Origin: a virus
Strand: one strand, 5' to 3'
IMG/VR virus record: IMGVR_UViG_3300035182_000325
Location: 1-57,305 of that record
Length of the DNA stretch: 57,305 bases
The position numbers and the translations under genes were made by a program. The notes beneath the pieces were generated by a model. That model made no database searches and was not told the DNA's origin. It saw only the letters and a list, made by a program, of their open reading frames with translations. Below, piece by piece: positions 15,655-24,276 of the stretch (position 1 is the stretch's first letter; each line of letters starts with the position of its first letter).

Positions 15655-16290
15655 TCAGCAGGGAGTTTTGAGGACCATATTTGGCCCCTGAAAAGCTAAT
15701 TTCATACTCCAACCGGACTCCTGAATTCTATCATTTCCGAAGGGTATTTCAACACCTCTTTTTGTGTTAAAAGCGTGGAAAAACTCATCAAATCGAGGAA
15801 TTGGAGTCCCTGAGAAACCCGAGACTAAAATGGGTTGGAGAACCGTCAAATTTGCCACCAAATCGGAGAGGCTAGTTGAAGCGGGCGATGGGGGGGTTGA
15901 CAAGGAAATTTGATTTACTATACTTGTCTTACTGTTCTCTATACTACTTACTATATTACTATATAATATAATACTATTATCTATTAGTAGTGTAAGTATG
16001 GAACCCACTGATGATAGAGCAGTAACTTCTTCTAAGTAGCACGCGAGACGTTGACGATCATTTGGGAGGTTCCCCATTTTTCGATTGATCGAAATGTGAG
16101 TTGTTAGAACGTACTCAGCAGCCATCTTTTGCGACTTGCGAAAAACTTCGCTTCCGTGAATCGTAATCGTCTTGTCTCCAGAACTTGGAAATGGTTTTTC
16201 ATCTGGAGTGATCTGAACTTGATACTCTTTCAGAATCGCGACGGAATCAATTAACGCTTTGGTTTCGGTGAGGATGTTAGATAAGAACAT
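15655..16290 (-). CDS. tail-completion-region protein, 211 aa
   Basis: The open frame extends to 16299 only through a TTG. The ATG at 16290 (MFLSNILTETKALIDSV) overlaps the end of the upstream gene and is the likelier start. It reads as a mixed helical/beta protein (ITIHGSEVFRKSQKMAAEY). Position after the morphogenesis-like protein is where tail terminator or minor tail proteins usually lie. No signature confirms this. Confidence 0.5.
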   Translation of the reverse strand: MFLSNILTETKALIDSVAILKEYQVQITPDEKPFPSSGDKTITIHGSEVFRKSQKMAAEYVLTTHISINRKMGNLPNDRQRLACYLEEVTALSSVGSILTLLIDNSIILYSNIVSSIENSKTSIVNQISLSTPPSPASTSLSDLVANLTVLQPILVSGFSGTPIPRFDEFFHAFNTKRGVEIPFGNDRIQESGWSMKLAFQGPNMVLKTPC

Positions 16291-16834
16291 ATTTAGCAAA
16301 TCCGGCTATCAAGTGTGGGGTGGCTTTTTCAATTGCAATTCTTAACCAAGGGTCTATTGACTCTGGGAAGTACGGTCTTACTTCTTGAACATCGTCAGCG
16401 TAGGGAATATTAATCTTAATTTGAATCCCTTGCTCGGTTATCAGTACTTGTTGATCTGGGTTTGGAGGAACATACTTCCATCCAATAACCTTTCCTGGAG
16501 CCAACGCATTTATTAAACGCTTTGTATCAATATTGATCGGAGGATTACGATCAGCCAAGAGTTCTTTCTTCGTTCGTTTCCTCCGACCAATCTTGAACTG
16601 AGTTCTCTCTCCCCGCTGAAGGGGTTTGTATAGTCTCCGAGATTCACTTAGAGGTTTCCATTTCACGCCTAACGAATCGGAGTATCCTTTACTCTTTATA
16701 ATGAACTCAGTATGTATCAAATCAAATAAGTAATACAGCACCCAGGAACTAAACAACAGAATTAATTGGCTTCTCTCTGTTGGGGTTGGGTTCCTCCTAA
16801 GGTTGTATTGTTTGAAGTCTAAAGGTATTTTCAT
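16277..16834 (-). CDS. virion morphogenesis-like protein, 185 aa
   Basis: The segment GYSDSLGVKWKPLSESRRLYK, then basic residues, then NIDTKRLINALAPG resembles the pattern of Mu gpG / HK97 gp10-like tail-completion proteins (a W-x-P-L box, basic loop, TxxLxxS helix). A strong ribosome binding site (CTGGAGGGGAAG) precedes the ATG. It lies between a connector-like gene and tail genes, as expected. I hold the family call with moderate confidence. Confidence 0.5.
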   Translation of the reverse strand: MKIPLDFKQYNLRRNPTPTERSQLILLFSSWVLYYLFDLIHTEFIIKSKGYSDSLGVKWKPLSESRRLYKPLQRGERTQFKIGRRKRTKKELLADRNPPINIDTKRLINALAPGKVIGWKYVPPNPDQQVLITEQGIQIKINIPYADDVQEVRPYFPESIDPWLRIAIEKATPHLIAGFAKYVLI

Positions 16835-16864
16835 CTTCCCCTCCAGAAAACTGGGGTGCCGGGG

Positions 16865-17377
16865 TTACAACCAACTGAAGGGGATGTATCGTTGTACGAA
16901 TCGAACACCTGAAACATCTGGAGTAGCTGAGATAGGATCAATTCGCATTGGTGTGAATGGGTAACGATTGTCGGATGAGACATTCAGGAAGACTGCTTGG
17001 CTTGTAACATTAGCCGGAAGGTCATCTAAGTATCGTTCTCCGTTTACTAATGCAGTAAGGTCTTCTAAAGCTTCCAGATACTCATTGAAGTACTGTGAGT
17101 CATTACCTCTTCGAATTGAAAGTAAGTACGCTCCGATGTAGGTTGCTCTTGCTCGAATCCACGGATGTGGTTTAGCAACAGAGTCATCAAACAACTTATT
17201 GATGATACTCTTAACTTCATAATGAGCCCTGATGATTATCTCATTCATCGTGTCTACGTAGTCTGGCTCTAATGCAGTATAATCATCTCTTCGATTCTCA
17301 ACAGCATCTACTGAAAACAGTCTTTGAATCTCAGCTAAAGAAGTATAGTAGGTACTATCTACAGTTACACTTGGCAT
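16865..17377 (-). CDS. putative head-tail connector, 170 aa
   Basis: The N-terminus (YYTSLAEIQRLFSVDAVENR) followed by a helical bundle with an IRARATYIGAYLLSIRRG helix resembles DUF1320 / Mu gp36-like adaptor proteins that sit under the portal. Position ahead of the morphogenesis-like gene fits. The C-terminal 50 residues are beta-prone and not diagnostic. Confidence 0.5.
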   Translation of the reverse strand: MPSVTVDSTYYTSLAEIQRLFSVDAVENRRDDYTALEPDYVDTMNEIIIRAHYEVKSIINKLFDDSVAKPHPWIRARATYIGAYLLSIRRGNDSQYFNEYLEALEDLTALVNGERYLDDLPANVTSQAVFLNVSSDNRYPFTPMRIDPISATPDVSGVRFVQRYIPFSWL

Positions 17378-17408
17378 TTTAGATTGTCTCTACTATATAA
17401 AATTTAGC

Positions 17409-17735
17409 TTAGGTAGTGATTGCTGTTAGTGCTGCATTAAGTTGAGCAGTTGTTGCAGTTGGAATTGCTTGCTTGATTTGCTTGGCAACTCCTGTAGCAG
17501 CAACTGTTTCTAGGGCAGCAGCTACATTAAGTAAGTGAGCAGCAGTAATTCGTTGAGACAGTATGGTTTGATAACTGTTCTTACGATCTGCTGCTGTGAC
17601 GTTAGGAAGTTGAGGAAGTACGTTTCCTTCAGCAAGTCGTTTAGCGTTTTCATCAGCAATGGCTACATCCATTACTAATTTATCGCCTTGGTCAACATTG
17701 CCAGATACGTTGGCGGCTAGAACTATAGTACTAAT
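17409..17735 (-). CDS. small structural-region protein with AUU start, 108 aa
   Basis: The ATG at 17672 is not the likely start. Upstream, the same frame encodes ISTIVLAANVSGNVDQGDKL with normal codon character back to an ATT at 17733-17735. AAGGAG, ending the previous gene, sits 7 bases before that ATT. No ATG, GTG or TTG is available between the in-frame TGA upstream and this ATT. AUU initiation, as in infC, therefore seems real. The mature protein is small, Ala/Thr-rich and helical at the C-terminus. Function unknown; it lies in the fibre/connector block. Confidence 0.55.
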   Translation of the reverse strand: MSTIVLAANVSGNVDQGDKLVMDVAIADENAKRLAEGNVLPQLPNVTAADRKNSYQTILSQRITAAHLLNVAAALETVAATGVAKQIKQAIPTATTAQLNAALTAITT

Positions 17736-17737
17736 GG

Positions 17738-18283
17738 TTAGGCTCCTTGAGCAATTGCTAAGTATTCAGACAACGATTTAACATTTCCCGGCGAGACAGT
17801 AGCCCACAAGGAAGCATACATTAAAGCTCCTGATGCTCCTACAGCAGATGATCGATACCACTTGGTTCCGATTTGCTGTGGAACATGACTAGCTCCAAAG
17901 GTTCCCCAAGTAGACCACATTTCGCCGGTACTACTGAAAGGACAGAGGGTAGTGGCTGGGTCTGTACTCAATTCGAAGAATACAGGCAATCCTTCTACGT
18001 CACCACCTACAGCAGTTACTAAGGCTACTAAGGACAGTGGAATCCTCTCTAACTTAGAGATAGGTCCACAGCACGCAAGAGGAACAGTTCGATCAATAGA
18101 TGATCCTGTAGCTGTTCCTATTTGTGTGATGATGTCATAGTAAGGGTTTCTTTGTCCAGCAGTTACTAAGGCTTTGCCTAGTAGCTGATGGAGTTGGTTA
18201 ATTTGCTGGGTAGCTGCGTCTGTAAGTGTTGGATCAGATATATCCGTAGGAATATGAATCCAACATTTTCCGTCATTTTTCAT
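17738..18283 (-). CDS. hypothetical structural-region protein, 181 aa
   Basis: Starts MKNDGKCWIHIPTDISDPT and overlaps the fibre gene stop by four bases (ATGA). A helical N-terminus (TQQINQLHQLLGKALVTAG) precedes a Gly/Ser/Thr-rich beta part (ASGALMYASLWATVSPGN). This could be a fibre chaperone or an attachment subunit partner of the LamG fibre, to which it is translationally coupled. No family was recognised. Confidence 0.5.
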   Translation of the reverse strand: MKNDGKCWIHIPTDISDPTLTDAATQQINQLHQLLGKALVTAGQRNPYYDIITQIGTATGSSIDRTVPLACCGPISKLERIPLSLVALVTAVGGDVEGLPVFFELSTDPATTLCPFSSTGEMWSTWGTFGASHVPQQIGTKWYRSSAVGASGALMYASLWATVSPGNVKSLSEYLAIAQGA

Positions 18284-20799
18284 GCTACATACGCCTGTGC
18301 GTTAGTTTTGTCAGTTCCAGTAAGAGCCGTTCTTGCTGCAAGATATCTATCGTCTCCATCGGTTTTCGTTCTTCGGAATCTGGTATCTACTACCGATTCG
18401 TTTTGAACATCGTACCCAGGTGCGTACTTATCAGCAGAGGTTGATCCAATATTTACCAATGATGGAGCGTTCCAATAGTCTTGGAGTAATCGGGAGTATG
18501 GGTTTCCATGCTTGCCGACGCTGAGTGTTTTGGCGTTTCCGGCTGCATCGTTTGCCGATGCAACCTTTCCAGGCACGAACGAGCCGTTGGCAGCGATGCC
18601 GCCACCGTTGTTTATGCACCAATCTTGAGCGTACGGACAGCGAGCCGCAAACATAGTCGAAACAGTTCCGTTGATAATCCCGGAAGCTACCGCCACCGCC
18701 GTTCCATCAGAACACATGATGTAAAAATCGCGATTCGTATTCGAGCTACCCGGACCACACTGATCGAATAGCGGGTAATAAGTCTTTCCGCTCGTTGTGA
18801 CTGCGAACCCTGCAATTGCGCCGGAATTAGGGAATGATGCCCCGGCCTTGTCAAGCAATTCCGTACTGACTTGCAGAACCGTACCGACGCTAGGCATTGT
18901 ATTGATCGATGCTGATCCGCCGATCGGTGTTACCGTAGTGACGATATTCGTACCGGATCGCACAATGTCAATTCTGTGCCACGTAGCAGCAACAAATGCC
19001 CCAAGCGTATTAACACTAACTCCGTTCCATACAACCTCTAACGCGCCGGCAGTACCGCCGCCTCCGTTTGAGTTCGCCATGATCGAAAAGCGGTTAGCAG
19101 TGGCCGATGTCCATTGGGTTAAAACCCACTGGCGAGTGGTGTTGTTAGCCAGATGATAGTAATAAAGCGTTGCCGAAAAATCCGCCGTCGATGGAAGAAT
19201 AGGGGTTCCGAGATTAACGCTTGCCGAAACGCCGTCACCAGTAATGCAAGGTACTTCCATCACACCTGGAAGCATGATCGGACCTGCGAAACCAAGAGTA
19301 TTACCAGTACAATCAAGCGTAGGTGACGCTTCGTTGCGCGGAATGACAATACTTGACAGGAATGCAGTCGTCGAAGCGTTAGCACTGTATGGCAATGCCG
19401 TCGATGTTCTTGTAATAGTAGGGGAAGCTACACGTATCGTTTTGCTCGTACCTACATAGCCAGGACTCCAAACAGTGCTATTAGTTCCAAGCATCGCTAT
19501 CGACGCATTTCCAGCGGAGGATGCTGGACGACTGTATGTCATTATTAACCGATACCAGCCAGAGCCGATGCTTGATACAGATGTAGCCAGGATTTTCCAT
19601 GTTGTTCCAAGTGATGTAGTATTACCAAGTAGCCCTGTGGACAGGTCAATGTTTACACCTACACCGTTTGAAGCCGCATCCGATACCATAATTCGAGCAA
19701 GACTTGCAGTGCCTGCCTTTAGATATGCAGAGGCTGTGTAGGTGTCAGCCACGTCGCCTGCCGCAGTACTGCATGATATTGCACGGAACGCGCTAGCGGT
19801 ATCCTCAGTAATCACAAAGCCAGTTGCTCCTACTACACCGGATGGTAAATCAGAATTATCTAGCGTTGCTGTTAGATCCGTCTTTATCCATGTTGCTGAG
19901 GTAAGATCATTCGTGATCGCTAATAGGTTGTTGCCGTATGATGTATTACCTAGCTCGTTAGGGCCACTGTAATTAACGGATGTATCCGCTGCGTGAAACG
20001 TAGCCGCTGTGATGTTGGTTAGCGTTAAATGGTTTCCGTTGCCTGACCAATCGTATCCTATGGTCCCGGCTTCTTCCGAACAGTAGTAACCACCGACAAG
20101 TCCAGTACGATCATGAGCAATTACTTGAGCGTATGTTTTAATTCCAGTGTAAAAGCTCATATCCCAGGCTTTGATGCCAGTATAGGATACTCCGGTTGTT
20201 CTTCGACCAATGTTGAACGGGCCGGTATTGGTAGGTTGCAGATAACTTCCAGCAGTTGTATAGGGAACTTGCAGAACACCGTCGATATACAATTGGAAAC
20301 GAGCAAGCCCTGTAAGTGCCGTATTGTGGACAGCTAGATAGTGCTTAGCTGTTGAATAGTTTACTGTGAATTGTGCCCATCCAGTCGCGTTGCCTATCAA
20401 AAGTACGGTAGAACTGTTCACCCAAAGTAAAAAGCTAGAAGCACCGTTTGCCGACATGAAATAACCAGCGACGGTGAAGTCTTTCATGTAAAGACCGATT
20501 GAAAAATCACCGGCTAGAATCGCCGCTAAGTTGTTGTTTACTGCGTAATCGTCAACTCCGTCAAACAACCAGCATCGACCAGAGCGAGGCTGGGCTAGTA
20601 TTCCTGGAATGCTAGTGAGGACTGGAAGAGCTGCAACTTGGGAAACGTTATACGACAATGGAGAACTAAGGTTCTGGAGGGAGTTAGAACCTAACGATGC
20701 TGGAGTCCAAGGTGGAGCTACGATACTACCATAAGTATCTGTAGCATTAACCCGAGTATTGGACCGAGTATTCGATCTAGTATTAATTCTAGTTGCCAT
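18280..20799 (-). CDS. LamG/concanavalin-like tail fibre or receptor-binding protein, 839 aa
   Basis: The N-terminus is a short Asn/Thr/Arg repeat (MATRINTRSNTRSNTRVNA). A first LamG-like domain (about 75-260) shows WLFDGVDDYAVNNN, FSIGLYMKDF, YIDGVLQ and YDWSGNGNHLTL. A central carbohydrate-binding-like domain (about 290-460) shows SATWIKTDLTATLDNS, TYTASAYLKAGT and GSGWYRLIMTYS. A second LamG-like domain (about 510-690) shows ITGDGVSASVNLG and ATWHRIDIVRSGTN. These folds bind glycans. From about 18500 to 20600 the DNA is richer in CpG and GC than its neighbours, suggesting recent acquisition of the binding domains. It is the best receptor-binding candidate. Confidence 0.75.
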   Translation of the reverse strand: MATRINTRSNTRSNTRVNATDTYGSIVAPPWTPASLGSNSLQNLSSPLSYNVSQVAALPVLTSIPGILAQPRSGRCWLFDGVDDYAVNNNLAAILAGDFSIGLYMKDFTVAGYFMSANGASSFLLWVNSSTVLLIGNATGWAQFTVNYSTAKHYLAVHNTALTGLARFQLYIDGVLQVPYTTAGSYLQPTNTGPFNIGRRTTGVSYTGIKAWDMSFYTGIKTYAQVIAHDRTGLVGGYYCSEEAGTIGYDWSGNGNHLTLTNITAATFHAADTSVNYSGPNELGNTSYGNNLLAITNDLTSATWIKTDLTATLDNSDLPSGVVGATGFVITEDTASAFRAISCSTAAGDVADTYTASAYLKAGTASLARIMVSDAASNGVGVNIDLSTGLLGNTTSLGTTWKILATSVSSIGSGWYRLIMTYSRPASSAGNASIAMLGTNSTVWSPGYVGTSKTIRVASPTITRTSTALPYSANASTTAFLSSIVIPRNEASPTLDCTGNTLGFAGPIMLPGVMEVPCITGDGVSASVNLGTPILPSTADFSATLYYYHLANNTTRQWVLTQWTSATANRFSIMANSNGGGGTAGALEVVWNGVSVNTLGAFVAATWHRIDIVRSGTNIVTTVTPIGGSASINTMPSVGTVLQVSTELLDKAGASFPNSGAIAGFAVTTSGKTYYPLFDQCGPGSSNTNRDFYIMCSDGTAVAVASGIINGTVSTMFAARCPYAQDWCINNGGGIAANGSFVPGKVASANDAAGNAKTLSVGKHGNPYSRLLQDYWNAPSLVNIGSTSADKYAPGYDVQNESVVDTRFRRTKTDGDDRYLAARTALTGTDKTNAQAYVA

Positions 20800-20806
20800 G
20801 TTACTA

Positions 20807-21103
20807 CTATTGGTATAGCGGATAGATAGTTATGGAAATAGTGCCAGCAATACCAGCAATATTGAAGTCAATATCTCCACCACCAGAAATATCAAAATCA
20901 GTATTTACTGTTGTTGATACCGCTGAGACTGGAGCAGGAATATTTACAGCAGAAGGTTGTGAGGTAGGGCTAGGATAGTATCTCGGAGTCACCGTTCCAG
21001 CAGCCCCTCCTCCGAAGTTAACTGAAACTTTATTCCAACCATCTCGGAGCTTATACTTAGCTGTAGCTCCGTTTACGGTAACATCGAAAGAAGTAGCTGC
21101 CAT
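20807..21103 (-). CDS. small beta-rich virion protein, 98 aa
   Basis: MAATSFDVTVNGATAKYKLRDG followed by Gly/Pro/Thr-rich strands (GGGAAGTVTPRYYPSP, VNTDFDISGGGDIDF). It has the composition of a small fibre-associated or decoration protein. It is directly upstream of the LamG fibre gene in the same operon. No family was identified. Confidence 0.45.
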   Translation of the reverse strand: MAATSFDVTVNGATAKYKLRDGWNKVSVNFGGGAAGTVTPRYYPSPTSQPSAVNIPAPVSAVSTTVNTDFDISGGGDIDFNIAGIAGTISITIYPLYQ

Positions 21104-21105
21104 AT

Positions 21106-21495
21106 TTAATTTCCCGAGTTGATGGTATCTATCTTTTGCTCAGAAGAGAAAACCCGAGCTTTAATCTCAGCCCTTTCTCTATCTGATATTTCCATTCTGG
21201 CTTTCAAAGCAGCCCTATCTTGTTTGCAATCTGATATCTCTTTCCATTGAGCATCGCAAACATCTTCGAGTTCTTTGTATTTAGTATTGAAGGTTTTTTC
21301 AATTTCTTTATAGTCATTTTTGAGCATTCCTAATTCACTCTTAAGAGTCTCGATTGTTTGTTGGTATTGACCTTGAATCATTCGAGCTAGTGTCACTATT
21401 CCACCAATGGCTCCACTTAGAGCAGCCAATGTTGAAGTAATTATCCAAGCAGGCCAACCACCATCTCCTACCGGCATTTCTGGCATCATCCACAT
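21106..21495 (-). CDS. membrane protein with coiled coil, holin-like, 129 aa
   Basis: One hydrophobic segment (WIITSTLAALSGAIGGIVTLA, residues 17-37) is followed by a long charged coiled coil (ETLKSELGMLKNDYKEIEKTF and onward). This one-TM plus coiled-coil layout is seen in some phage holins and spanin-like proteins. It follows the papain-like gene in the operon, so a lysis role is possible. Confidence 0.5.
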   Translation of the reverse strand: MWMMPEMPVGDGGWPAWIITSTLAALSGAIGGIVTLARMIQGQYQQTIETLKSELGMLKNDYKEIEKTFNTKYKELEDVCDAQWKEISDCKQDRAALKARMEISDRERAEIKARVFSSEQKIDTINSGN

Positions 21496-21512
21496 CCCTA
21501 CAAGCGAAAAGA

Positions 21513-22478
21513 CTAACTCCAGATGCTTTGCTTAGACCAGTCGAATACCTTAGGTTGAGCAGGGTATCCTTCAAAGGAACTAAACGCATACACTTCGGAG
21601 TACTGCGATTGACATTCGTTGTGGACTAAATCCAAAGGAAGCCACAATCCTCCCTTAGCACCACCACCTGGATCAGTACCATATACGTCGGCACCCCATT
21701 GATTCATCTCATAGATGAGTTCACCTAGGTCTGGATGATTCCAATAACCGACCCAGCCCTCTTGGTGTCCACCTCTACCGTTATATGAGCCTATCAATGC
21801 TCCATGTTTAACTGTAGCAGTCCCAGGATTAGCAAACTTACCAAAAGCCCGAGTACACCCATAACCATTAACAATAGCGTCTCGAACTTGAGGTCCACTA
21901 TTAACAGGAGCACTGGAGAACTTATGAGGTTTAGCTTCATTGCGTAGAGCTTGACTAGCATGATTACCATCAGACCAAATAAGTTCTTGACTCTTACCAA
22001 TGGTTAGCTGATCGGCAACTTTGAAGTCTGGGAGTCCAAGAGTCTTATCCCAAAACAAGCTACCATCTTCAGAAGCACTCTTAGCAAAGGTAGCTCCCAT
22101 TGAGCCCTCACCTTGACCACGCATCCCAGCTAATAGCCGAGACCGACCATAGTTGTAAGCCCAAGCAATGAGCCCTATACGCTCTGGCTGACCTCGAAGG
22201 AGAGCATCAAGGATATTCGTAGTCTGGAGGATGTTGCCCCCACCTACACCCACGCACGAACCCGAAAATTGATGCCAACCTAAGAACGCGAATCCAAGCT
22301 GTTCTACAGTGTCAGGATGCTTCCAGTAGTCAGTGAGGAGAATCTTAGTCCCTACTGGAGGAACTTCCCCTACCAAACCAAAGGCAGGCATCTTCGCTAC
22401 AGCAGCATTGTGGATCTCATTTTGTTCATCGGTTCGTTCCTCGAAAGGAACCCAACCTAATAATTGAGTATAGTCCAT
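21513..22478 (-). CDS. papain-fold cysteine peptidase-like protein, 321 aa
   Basis: A catalytic triad of the papain type can be read. Q70 and C75 sit in WHQFSGSCVGVGGGN, H238 in NGRGGHQEGWVGYW, and N259 in EMNQWG, which matches the N-x-W-G motif around the papain Asn. No signal peptide is visible. It lies between an exported protein gene and a membrane protein gene, so it could be an endolysin-type amidase/peptidase or a virion-associated enzyme. Planctomycete cell walls are thin and unusual, so the target is uncertain. Confidence 0.6.
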   Translation of the reverse strand: MDYTQLLGWVPFEERTDEQNEIHNAAVAKMPAFGLVGEVPPVGTKILLTDYWKHPDTVEQLGFAFLGWHQFSGSCVGVGGGNILQTTNILDALLRGQPERIGLIAWAYNYGRSRLLAGMRGQGEGSMGATFAKSASEDGSLFWDKTLGLPDFKVADQLTIGKSQELIWSDGNHASQALRNEAKPHKFSSAPVNSGPQVRDAIVNGYGCTRAFGKFANPGTATVKHGALIGSYNGRGGHQEGWVGYWNHPDLGELIYEMNQWGADVYGTDPGGGAKGGLWLPLDLVHNECQSQYSEVYAFSSFEGYPAQPKVFDWSKQSIWS

Positions 22479-22480
22479 TA

Positions 22481-23197
22481 CTACTTCCCTTCAAAACCAG
22501 TAGCGACTTGGAGCATAATAAGGTCTGCGTTCTGAGGGAGAACTGCGTCACCTAGGAGAGGTTGAAGAACCTTACCCATAGACATTTTGAAATTGGTACG
22601 AGTAGCTAGGTCTAGGACATTACCTCTAGCCCCTAGTTCTAACATCGTCTTGATCTTCCCTGCTTTAATCTCTTGGGCTATGGTTCTCATATCATTAGCC
22701 ATAGCTGTAGTAAAGACATTGAAGATTTTATTAGATTCAAGTGACAATCCATTCAGAATATCATCAGGTATTACCGGATCGACTGGTCCTACTGGAGGGG
22801 GAGTAGAAGGATTGTAATCAACGATCCACTCATCATCGATGAATCCCTTTTCAGGATCAAATCCATCGTATGCAAATTTGTATTTACCAGCAGTGGCACC
22901 CGAACGGAACCAATAGGTTTCCGAATCAGGAGCTTTCTCCACAGCAATCTTCTCCCCCAGAGGAATACGCTCTACCTTTAATCGATAGAACTTATAGGGT
23001 ATTGCGGCATCAAATGCGTATTTGGTGGAGAGTTTCACTACAGGCTTGGAGTCTGGTCCCGTAGTTAGTTCTCCATTGCTCCCAAGTACCGGATTATCAA
23101 AGCCAGTCCATACTTGAGTTTTTAATTCAGTCATTTTGAGTTGAGCATAAGCAGGGCTTATGATTAACATCAGGAGGATTAAGATCAAGTTTTTCAT
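22481..23197 (-). CDS. exported protein, 238 aa
   Basis: A clear signal peptide (MKNLILILLMLIISPAYAQ, cleavage after AYA) heads the protein. The middle is beta-rich and ends with a Pro-rich linker (STPPPVGPVDP). A helical C-terminal third follows. Export of a phage protein to the periplasm suggests lysis, superinfection exclusion or envelope alteration. It lies three bases upstream of the papain-like gene. Function unknown. Confidence 0.6.
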   Translation of the reverse strand: MKNLILILLMLIISPAYAQLKMTELKTQVWTGFDNPVLGSNGELTTGPDSKPVVKLSTKYAFDAAIPYKFYRLKVERIPLGEKIAVEKAPDSETYWFRSGATAGKYKFAYDGFDPEKGFIDDEWIVDYNPSTPPPVGPVDPVIPDDILNGLSLESNKIFNVFTTAMANDMRTIAQEIKAGKIKTMLELGARGNVLDLATRTNFKMSMGKVLQPLLGDAVLPQNADLIMLQVATGFEGK

Positions 23198-23247
23198 TAT
23201 TCGTCTTTCGTCAAGAGAACAGGAAGGGGAAGGAGTTAAGTACAGAC

Positions 23248-24210
23248 CTAAGCAGCTAGATCGTAGAAGTACCCTGAGAGGTTATCGATACTCACATAGG
23301 GTTCTGTATTAACAGAATCCATTGGAGTGTTTCCAGCGAAGAGTTTAATTAATTCGAGGATGATCGGTAGAACAGTCTTAAAGAAGTCTTTAAGCTTACT
23401 CCAATCTACAGCCCCAGTAGCATTGGCCAATCCTTGCTCTGCTGCTGCTTCCTGAAGTGCTGCTTCTAAGTGCTGAGCAACCTCAGGGAATCGAGAAGCA
23501 ATACTGATCTTAAGGTATTCTGCTGCTGAGATATCACCATTGTCTCTAGCTTCTTTTGCAGCAGCCATTAAAGATTTGCGGAAATTATTACCTTGAAAGA
23601 TTCCTTCAGATGGAGGAGCAGCAAAGGAAGCTTGGCTATTGATTTCAGCTTCAGCTTTCTTAAACTTATAGCAAGGGCAATTCTCACAAGTACAACCTGA
23701 AGTCTTAGCAACTGGGGGAGCAACACTGTACGTAGGTCCGATGGAGGTAATAACATCACCGTACCTATCCCTACTGCCTACTCCAAAGCTTCCCCCTCCA
23801 GAAGAACCGAAGGACTTCATTGCTGAACCTGCTGATCCAAACGAAGCACTAGAACGAGCAGGGTAATTGGCTTTAGTAGAAGGGTTAATAGGCATAGCCT
23901 TACCTTCATGAAGGGCATCATGAAGATTCAACTTTTCCCGCCAACTCAGACCAGCAGTAGATACTCCATGAGTACCTTCTAGGTGTGCATCAATGTTACC
24001 TGGATAACTCCAATGTCCTGGAGCATTAGCAGTAGCTGTGTAGGCTTGAACTGGAGCAGCAGAAGTAGGGCATACCCCACCTGGACAAGATGAACCTACT
24101 TGTTTTGTCTGATTCCACCAAGCATTTGGAAACAATTGAGCACTAGCTACCGATGGTAGTAGGGCACATACAAGACAGACCAGAAAACGAATCATAATCA
24201 GAAACCTCAT
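23248..24210 (-). CDS. exported protein with CPGGVCP and HWSYPG motifs, 320 aa
   Basis: The N-terminus is a signal peptide (IRFLVCLVCALLPSVASAQ). The ATG at 24195 has the better ribosome site (GAGG), so the start is either 24210 or 24195. GSSCPGGVCPT and then HWSYPGNIDAHLEGTHGV with a nearby LHDALHEG recall small domains of secreted planctomycete proteins. A Ser/Gly-rich linker and a CTCENCPCY cluster follow. The C-terminal half is helical with a hydrophobic stretch (FFKTVLPIILELIKLF). Function unknown. The gene directly follows the capsid terminator. Confidence 0.55.
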   Translation of the reverse strand: MRFLIMIRFLVCLVCALLPSVASAQLFPNAWWNQTKQVGSSCPGGVCPTSAAPVQAYTATANAPGHWSYPGNIDAHLEGTHGVSTAGLSWREKLNLHDALHEGKAMPINPSTKANYPARSSASFGSAGSAMKSFGSSGGGSFGVGSRDRYGDVITSIGPTYSVAPPVAKTSGCTCENCPCYKFKKAEAEINSQASFAAPPSEGIFQGNNFRKSLMAAAKEARDNGDISAAEYLKISIASRFPEVAQHLEAALQEAAAEQGLANATGAVDWSKLKDFFKTVLPIILELIKLFAGNTPMDSVNTEPYVSIDNLSGYFYDLAA

Positions 24211-24226
24211 TGGATCGGGAGAAAGA

Positions 24227-24251
24227 GGGTCTAGCCACGCCGGCTAGACCC
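24227..24251 (-). terminator. hairpin after the major capsid gene
   Basis: A perfect 10-bp stem (GGGTCTAGCC / GGCTAGACCC) with a 5-base loop lies just downstream of the capsid stop on the minus strand, followed by TCTTTCTCCC. It probably terminates or attenuates capsid transcription. Confidence 0.6.
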
Positions 24252-24276
24252 GAGAACTTATATCAAAGCTCAACCG

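Noticed and set aside
18508-20337. Several plus-strand open frames opposite the LamG fibre gene
   Set aside because: They arise from the GC-rich, low-stop antisense of a repetitive gene and have no ribosome sites.
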